From: Euglena gracilis
Taxonomy: Eukaryota; Euglenida; Euglenophyceae; Euglenales
Assembly (NCBI GenBank): GCA_039621445.1
Contig: CP154954.1
Span: 38,711,816-38,775,815 of the forward strand
DNA length: 64,000 nt
Direction: 5' to 3'
The notes beneath the pieces were generated by a model. That model was not told where the DNA came from. It made no database searches and saw nothing but the letters and a program-made list of their open reading frames with translations. The first letter of the stretch is position 1, and each line of letters opens with the position of its first letter. Position numbers and translations under genes: made by a program. Shown here in pieces: positions 57,490-64,000 of the stretch.

Positions 57490-57965
57490 AAACCACCCCC
57501 CATGCCCTGATTTATGCCTAAAAATTGCCAAAATTTTGCTGTTCGGGGGGAGGCGGGCGGCAGTGGTTCTGGCATTGATGGGGTTTGTGGCGGTGGGGAA
57601 CCCAGCTGACCTGGTCCCGGGGGCTGGTTGCGCATTTTGGCACCAGGGGTGTTTTTAAGACCAGGGGGGAGGGCCCCCCACCCACCCCCTGGGGGGGGAC
57701 CCTCCCTGGGAGGGGGTCCCGGGGGGCTCACAAAAAAATTACCGAAAAGGCGCGAAAAGTGTTAAAATGCACAATTTCAAAAATTTTCGGTGCCAAAGGC
57801 ACTGAAAAGTATATCCCACCCCCCTACGGGGGACCCCCCCGGGTGGGGGGCTTGGCCAGACGACCCACCCTACTCCCCCCCCCGGGTCCATGACTAAAAA
57901 AAACTCCTGTTTGGCACCCCCCGCTTTCCTGGCATTGAGGCAATCTGGCCCCTAAAACAACGCCC
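57490..57965. repeat. Solo satellite unit, interrupted by a MITE
   Basis: A diverged 200-bp unit (TTTATGCCTAAAAATTGCC, GGGGAACCCAGCTGACC, GGGGGCTGGTTGCGC) resumes after the insertion with TTTGGCACCCCCCGCTTTCC. It shows the unit exists outside the array. Confidence 0.85.
57644..57909. mobile_element. hAT-like MITE inside a solo satellite unit, 266 bp
   Basis: The left end is CAGGGGTGTTTTTAAGACC and the right end GACTAAAAAAAACTCCTG. A perfect duplication TTTGGCAC flanks it (57636-57643 and 57910-57917). Family core: CGCGAAAAGTG, GGTGCCAAAGGCACT hairpin, GTATATCCCACC. It uses the same target base as the unrelated-bodied element at 35205. Confidence 0.9.
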
Positions 57966-58349
57966 CCACACACAAGCACACACATACCACATAAAGCCCA
58001 GGGGGCTGTTTGCCAAGCTGCGGATGGAGCGCACATAATGGGGCTGCTGATAAAACCACGGGGAGCCTGTGAGGGGGAAATATTGAGGAGAGAGGCTTCC
58101 TCGAGTCCTTCCAGGCTATTGTCAGTTTCGATATTCCCAACCGTTCCTCAGGAGAAACCACCACGGATCCCATGCATCCCAAAATCCGTCATTTGCCCAG
58201 GGCTTCAGATGATCAGGCACGATTCAGATTTTTGAGGCACCCCAGGGTGGACCCACCCCCACACGTGTTCCCTTCTCAAACACACAGAGACATTCCAATG
58301 GGGAGACACAACCTCTCAAATGACCATCAACAATGGAGAGGGTGTTAAC

Positions 58350-59065
58350 CAGGGTTGGATGGGAAGCCCTTCGGGATTGAGGTAGGTGGGAGGGGGGTCC
58401 GGACCCTCCCACCCCCCCCCTCCTTGACAGGTGCCAAAAATAGCAGAAAATTTTCTTCCGCTGCGGAAAATGAGCAAAAACACCCCCTTTTGCTGACTTT
58501 TGGACATATTGCCCATTTTTTGCCCACCCCCCCCCCTCTGTGTCGGGAGGGGGGGTCCGACCATACATCTCTTTAAGGACCCCGGGGGGGGGTGCTGGGC
58601 TAGGGCTAGAAGTTTGGGCTGGCTAGAAATTTGGGCTGGCTAGCCCGCCCCCCCCCCCTGGGGGGGGGAGGGGGGGGTCGGACCCATACATCTCTCTAAG
58701 GTTTTGCGAACCCCCCCCCCCGGGGGTGCGGCTGCAGCCAGCCCCGATTTGGGCCCAGCCCAGCCGCAGCAGCACCCCCCCCCGGGGGGGTGCTGCTAGC
58801 CCAGCTAGCCAGCCCCTTTTTTGGGGGTCCAGCCCAAAATTTTTCGGCGCAAAGCGCCGAAATTTTTTGAAAAATTGTGTTCAAAAGTGGCCAAAAATGG
58901 GGTTTGGGGGCGTTTGGGGCATTTTTGGGGGGTTTCAGATGCATCATTTTTTCAAAACTGTGTTTTGCAGGTCATTTTTGGGCATTTTTCCGATTTCAGT
59001 CTAGCTCGCCCCGGTTCGGGTCCAGCCGGGGTCCAGCCCCCCCCAAGGCTTCCCATCCAACCGTG
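58350..59065. mobile_element. hAT-like element, CAGGGTTGGATGGGAAGCC family, 716 bp
   Basis: The left end is CAGGGTTGGATGGGAAGCC and the right end GGCTTCCCATCCAACCGTG. The flanks are GTGTTAAC (58342-58349) and GTGTCAAC (59066-59073). The hairpin TTTCGGCGC-AAA-GCGCCGAAA lies at 58842-58862. Two CATACATCTCT(T/C)TAAGG motifs (58562 and 58685) suggest internal duplication. Confidence 0.8.
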
Positions 59066-59107
59066 GTGTCAACACACAGCAGGCTCAAATAGAGGCACAC
59101 CACGTTG

Positions 59108-59235
59108 TTATGTCCCACGTGGCGGAAGCCAGGGGCCATACGGACTGGGGCCCCCGTTCCGCGCCGGGAACCCTCGCTCGGCCAGGGCGAACCGAGGCCA
59201 AGCGAGGTCATCCGACACGGCCGGGGGGGGGGAGT
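59108..59235 (-). other. Exon-like fragment amplified in the downstream array
   Basis: The minus strand reads VSDDLAWPRFALAERGFPAR, then NGGPSPYG, to a stop near 59108, with mostly G/C third positions. The segment CCGTTCCGCGCCGGGAACCC to about 59222 reappears five times in the 60.4-61.75 kb array. Unknown protein. Confidence 0.35.
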
Positions 59236-59339
59236 GCAGGGGATGTGCTGTCATTGCAGGCAGCCTCCTTTGCCACCACCAAAAACCAGGATTGCCAGGA
59301 GCAGTGTGGTCAGGGTAGAGCCGATGGTCTGTCCAACAC

Positions 59340-60116
59340 AAACTGACTTTTCAAAAACCGGTCACCCACTTCCAAAAACCAATCACCCACACCCTGCCCC
59401 CTGCCCCCCACCCCAGGGGGGGATGGTCAGTTACACTGACCACTGGGCCAAAATGACAAAATGGCAAAAAAATGTGCCGAAAATCAATGCACTTTGGTTA
59501 AAAAAAACCCTAAAATTTTCCGGCGCCTTTGGTGCTAGGTGGCCGACCCCACTGCCCTCCAGGGGGGGGGGAGCTAAAAACCAATCACTCACTCCGAAAA
59601 AAATTGGTCAGTCACCGGGGGGGGGGGGGGGGGGGCACACTCCATGGCAAGCAATGGTGTGGTGCAGAGGGTCAAAGACAGTTTCCCGGGAGACCATTTC
59701 AGGGGGGAGGGGTGGGGACAAAATCCCAATAACCAACCCCCTGCTCTGGCACATAAACAGCTGGGACAATTTCCTGGGCAGGTCAGGGTCGGAGGGGGAA
59801 AAGTTGACATTATCGGCCACCGGGGACAAAAAAAAACCGAAAAGCATTTTTCCACAAATTTGTGGCTGGAAGCCTGGAGAAAATGTTCAGAATTTTTTAA
59901 CCGGCTTTTGAACAAAAAAAAAAACAAAGAGACAGGTCAGCATGAACAAGGGTGGGAGACAGGTCCCCATGAAGACAGATTAATGGGCAGGTACAGAGGG
60001 CAGACAGAGGACAATTCTCCCGGCATCACAATGTCACAACGTTGCCAGGAAGCTGCCAGGCGGCTGCCGGGGGCTGACGGCCACACGCTGCTGGATCGGC
60101 GGCAGCGTTGGTGTGG
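59340..60116. other. No gene recognised
   Basis: Contains a degenerate GGCGCC hairpin (about 59521), poly-G (59618-59634) and short frames without motifs. Confidence 0.45.
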
Positions 60117-61945
60117 TGGTGTTGTGGGCTGACTCACAGGCAGGCTAGTTTCCGGTGCAAGCAGGGTGGCCGGGGGCTTCGGGGGTTGAGCCGGAGGTGC
60201 GGGGGTGGGCCCAGGGTGGCCGGGGGCTTAGGGAGGTTAGGTCGGAGGTGTGGGGGTGGGCCCAGGGTGGCCGGGGGCTTCGGGGGTTGAGCCGGAGGTG
60301 CGGGGGTGGGCCCAGGGTGGCCGGGGGCTTCGGGGGTTGAGCCGGAGGTGCGGGGGTGAGCCCAATGCTGTGGGGGTCGGTGGTTCAGGCGGTGGGGTTC
60401 AGGTGGCTGTGCACAGCACCCCCGTTCCGCGCCGGGAACCCTCGCTCGGCCAGGGCGAACCGAGGCCAAGCGAGGTCATCCGACACGGGGGAGGGGATGT
60501 GGCAGGGTGGCCGGGGGCTTCGGGGGTTGAGCCGGAGGTGCGGGGGTGGGCCCAGGGTGGCCGGGGGCTTCGGGGGTTGAGCCGGAGGTGCGGGGGTGGG
60601 CCCAGGGTGGCCGGGGGCTTCGGGGGTTGAGCCGGAGGTGCGGGGTTGGGGCCAGGGGGGCCGGGGGCTTCGGGGGTTGAGCCAGAGCTGCGGGGGTGAG
60701 CCCAATGCTGTGGGGTCGGTGGTTCAGGCGGTGGGGTTCAGGTGGCTGTGCACAGCACCCCCGTTCCGCGCCGGGAACCCTCGCTCGGCCAGGGCGAACC
60801 GAGGCCAAGCGAGGTCATCCGACACGGGGGAGGGGATGTGGCAGGGTGGCCGGGGGCTTCGGGGGTTGAGCCGGAGGTGCGGGGGTGGGCCCAGGGTGGC
60901 CGGGGGCTTCGGGGGTTGAGCCGGAGGTGCGGGGGTGGGCCCAGGGTGGCCGGGGGCTTCGGGGGTTGAGCCGGAGCTGCGGGGGTGAGCCCAATGCTGT
61001 GGGGGTCGGTGGTTCAGGCGGTGGGGTTCAGGTGGCTGTGCACAGCACCCCCGTTCCGCGCCGGGAACCCTCGCTCGGCCAGGGCGAACCGAGGCCAAGG
61101 GAGGTCATCCGACACGGGGGAGGGGATGTGGCAGGGTGGCCAGGGGGCTTCGGGGGTTGAGCCGGAGGTGCGGGGGTGGGCCCAGGGTGGCCGGGGGCTT
61201 CGGGGGTTGAGCCGGAGGTGCGGGGGCGGGCCCAGGGTGGCCGGGGGCTTCGGGGGTTGAGCCGGAGGTGCGGGGGTGGGCCCAGGGTGGCCGGGGGCTT
61301 CGGGGGTTGAGCCGGAGGTGCGGGGGTGAGCCCAATGCTGTGGGGGTCGGTGGTTCAGGCGGTGGGGTTCAGGTGGCTGTGCTCAGCACCCCCGTTCCGC
61401 GCCGGGAACCCTCGCTCGGCCAGGGCGAACCGAGGCCAAGCGAGGTCATCCGACACGGGGGAGGGGATGTGGCAGGGTGGCCGGGGGCTTCGGGGGTGAG
61501 CCGGAGGTGCGGGGGTGGGCCCAGGGTGGCCGGGGGCTTCGGGGGTTGAGCCGGAGGTGCGGGGGTGGGCCCAGGGTGGCCGGGGGCTTCGGGGGTTGAG
61601 CCAGAGCTGCGGGGGTGAGCCCAATGCTGTGGGGGTCGGTGGTTCAGGCGGTGGGGTTCAGGTGGCTGTGCACAGCACCCCCGTTCCGCGCCGGGAACCC
61701 TCGCTCGGCCAGGGCGAACCGAGGCCAAGCGAGGTCATCCGACACGGGGGAGGGGATGTGGCAGGGTGGCCGGGGGCTTCGGGGGTTGAGCCGGAGGTGC
61801 GGGGGTGGGCCCAGGGTGGCCGGGGGCTTCGGGGGTTGAGCCGGAGGTGCGGGGGTGGGCCCAGGGTGGCCGGGGGCTTCGGGGGTTGAGGGGTTGGTGT
61901 TGTGGGCTGACTCACAGGCAGGCCACTTTCCAGTGCAAGCACAGA
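60117..61945. repeat. 50-bp minisatellite with higher-order repeats
   Basis: The base unit is GCCGGAGGTGCGGGGGTGGG CCCAGGGTGG CCGGGGGCTTCGGGGGTTGA. A ~160-bp insert containing CCGTTCCGCGCCGGGAACCC occurs five times (60422, 60761, 61051, 61392, 61681), at spacings of about 340, 290, 340 and 290 bp. The array is bracketed by direct copies of TTGTGGGCTGACTCACAGGC (about 60120 and 61900). Confidence 0.92.
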
Positions 61946-62182
61946 ATTCCTCTCCCCCTGGAAACTGTCTCCAGACAAATCAGCGAGTACAGGAGGTCAG
62001 GTCAGCAGGTACCAGGCTTTTTTTTTACCGACCGGGGGGGCACACCCCCGAGGGGGGGGGGGGGGGCAGCCCCGGGGTGCCCGTGGCCGGCTGAGTCCTT
62101 GCCAAAAGGGAAAAGAAAATAAAATGAAAATTTTTTTGAGGAAACGGGTCACTGGATACAAGGGCAGGAGAAGGTCCCCCTA

Positions 62183-62303
62183 CCCCCCCCCCCTTGTCCA
62201 ACGACCACTGATGTTCGTCTCTGACGGGGGGGGGGGGGGGTCGCTAAAATGGCCAATGTTGGTCTCCGACCAGGGGGTGATGGTGGTCGTTAGACAAGCG
62301 GGG
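62183..62303. mobile_element. Degenerate TA-class element
   Basis: TA at 62181-62182 precedes a C-run and TTGTCCAACGACC. The right end is GGTCGTTAGACAAGCGGGG without a following TA. Same family as 2585-3143. Confidence 0.6.
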
Positions 62304-62339
62304 TGGACCCCAAGTCAGAGGAAAATTTACCATAGATGG

Positions 62340-62545
62340 GGGTATATGGCCTTTTTTGGGCTGTTTTTGGCCATTTATGCTATTTCTTGACTACGGTTGG
62401 CCACTTTTGGCCAGTTTTGGACATTTTTGGGACACTTTTGGGAATTTTTAGGCATTTTTGACCGCTTTTTGCCATGTTTGGTCGCTTTTGCCACTTTTGG
62501 CAACGGTTGGCCACACTTTGGCCCCCTTTGCCCATTTTTGCCAGA
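62340..62545. repeat. T-tracts phased at about 10 bp
   Basis: TTTTGG(C/G)CAC-like units at 10-11 bp steps, like the interiors of the elements at 2585 and 34024, but here without recognisable element ends. Confidence 0.6.
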
Positions 62546-62599
62546 GACAAAACAAAAAAACTTTGCATGCGGTCCCTTCACTCCTGGGAGGTTTCCAAC

Positions 62600-63426
62600 C
62601 AGGGTTTTTTTTTAAGACCAGGGGGGGTCCCCTCACCCACCCACCCCCTGGGGGAGGGAGAGGTCCCGGGTGACCCACTAAATTTCCCTCCAAAATGGCC
62701 AAAAAATCGCGAAAAATGTTAAAAATAGCACCTTTTCAAAATTTTTGATGTCTTCGGCGCCGAAAAATATACCCCACTCCCCGCTGGGGGGACCCCGGGT
62801 GGGGACTTGGCCGGACCCCCCCTCCTCGACAGGTGCCAAAAATAGCAGAAAATTTTCTTCCGGCGCACAGCGCCGGAAAAGAGCAATAACACCCCTTTTG
62901 CTGACTTTTTGTATGCCAGATGACATGGAAAAAGGGTGATTTTTCAAAATTTTGAGGCAACGAGGATTTTGCAAAAAAGTCCGGAAAAAATTGGCAGGAT
63001 TTCTGTACGCCCCCCCCAGTTTTTTTTTTGGAATTTCCTGTACGGCCAATTTTTTCCCAATCAATTTTTTCGGCTCCAATCACGGGGAGGGGGGGTGGGT
63101 CGGACCCCCCCCCCTACCTCGAAACTGAGGGGGGCCAAAGATTTTTCGATTTCATGGACGGGCAAAGGGCTGGAAATTGGGTCGAAATCGGTCAAAAATC
63201 CCTGATTTTTCTTTGAAAATCGATCCAAAAATGCTCAGTTTTGAATTTTTTTGAACCCTCCTCCCAACGTCTAAGGGGGGTCCGGGCCCCCCCCCCCCGA
63301 CCACCTCACCCCCCTAGGGAGGGACCCCCCCCACCACCTACCTCAATACCGAAGGGCTTCCCATCCATCCCTGGACCCCCCACCCTCCCCCCACACCCGG
63401 GGGTCCAAGACTAAAGAAACCCCCAG
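62600..63426. mobile_element. Composite hAT-like element, 827 bp
   Basis: The left end is CAGGGTTTTTTTTTAAGACC and the right end GACTAAAGAAACCCCCAG. The flanks are TTTCCAAC (62592-62599) and ATTCCAAC (63427-63434). It contains TTCGGCGCCGAA (62753-62764), the hairpin TTCCGGCGC-ACA-GCGCCGGAA (62858-62878) and an inverted end of the GGATGGGAAGCC family (63333-63373), so it is a mosaic. Confidence 0.7.
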
Positions 63427-63434
63427 ATTCCAAC

Positions 63435-64000
63435 CTTAACAACCTCCCTCTCCCAAAACTGTACAGCCTTTGTATGAGCAAAAAAAGGCCTCGGTGGGAC
63501 CGGGGACGCTGACGGGGGGCGTCGGTGGTGGCAGTCGGAGGCGTTGTTGGAGCAGGGGCGCTGACCAACGGATGGTTGCCACGGGGTGGCGATGGCGGTG
63601 GTGGCAGCGGCGGTGGGGCGGAGGGCGAGGGCGTGGCAGCTCCCATCACCCGGGCTGGCCAGCAGGTGCGCCAGGGGCCAGCACCACTTGGTGCCCATGG
63701 CCCTGGTGGTGGGGGTGGGGGTGGTGGGGGTGGTCAGTGGGTGAGGGATGGGGGTCTCCCGTGCGGGGCTGGTTGGCTGTGATGCGATGCACCCCAACTC
63801 ATATCGGTTGGGCTCTCCTCCGGTCCAGCCCCCCCCCCCCCTAAACAACGCCGGGGTCAGGCTTCTTTTTAAGGCCCTGGGGGGTCCCCCAACCCAGCCT
63901 GGTGCAGGGGGGGGACCCCTCCCCCCAATAAAATCGGGCTGTTTGAGGCCATTTCCCTTCGCGCTGAAACCCATACCCAGGTTTCTGCTGACTTGAAAAG
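63435..64000. other. No gene recognised
   Basis: A G-rich patch (63500-63740) with GGTGGGGGTGGGG repeats and another CAGGCTTCTTTTTAAGGCCC element end at about 63859. The frames are compositional. Confidence 0.45.

Noticed and set aside
60134-61889. Gly/Arg-rich protein from the 60-62 kb array
   Set aside because: A 50-bp unit is not a multiple of three; frames are compositional and open on both strands.

Overview
The window looks like nuclear DNA of a eukaryote that I cannot identify. It has no operons or prokaryotic gene packing and no rRNA or tRNA gene that I can see. Instead it holds DIRS-type retrotransposons, many small inverted-repeat DNA transposons, a ~200-bp satellite, two minisatellites, microsatellites and very many long poly-G/poly-C runs. 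A few exon-like fragments have strongly G/C-biased third codon positions, which would fit an alga or another protist, but this is weak evidence. I found no complete, confidently identifiable host gene.

Layout. 0-5 kb: a small transposon with a perfect 8-bp target duplication (206-698), possible exon pieces (about 1.0-1.6 kb) and a TA-flanked inverted-repeat element (2585-3143). 4.9-6.6 kb: a (GGT)n tract and a G/T-only tract into which a retrotransposon reading frame runs. 6.6-14.6 kb: two minus-strand DIRS-like elements. One keeps a gag-like ORF, reverse transcriptase (RT), RNase H, a methyltransferase-like domain and tyrosine recombinase remnants; the other is cut off after RNase H. 14.6-27.2 kb: a dense mosaic of small inverted-repeat elements and segmental duplications. 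27.5-30.9 kb: a ~29-bp minisatellite. 33.6-45.9 kb: a ~200-bp satellite, partly inverted and carrying transposon insertions. 46-59 kb: further copies of the same duplicated blocks and elements. 60.1-61.9 kb: a 50-bp minisatellite with higher-order structure. 62.6-63.4 kb: a composite element.

How the parts work together. Two classes of small non-autonomous elements dominate. One class starts CAGG(G/C), ends with the complement and is flanked by 8-bp duplications, as in the hAT superfamily. The other starts with a C-run and is flanked by TA, as in Tc1/mariner-like elements. Empty sites inside the window (other satellite units, paralogous duplicated blocks) prove several insertions directly. 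The most unusual points are: (1) the satellite unit acts as a repeated landing site, with five elements at two positions; (2) three of those insertions carry arrays of a 10-bp repeat near both ends, the same 10-mer at both ends of a copy but a different 10-mer in each copy; (3) the same GGCGC-N3-GCGCC hairpin core appears inside both element classes; (4) several element interiors carry T or A tracts spaced about 10 bp apart. No transposase for either small-element class is visible here, so their mobilising enzymes would have to be encoded elsewhere.
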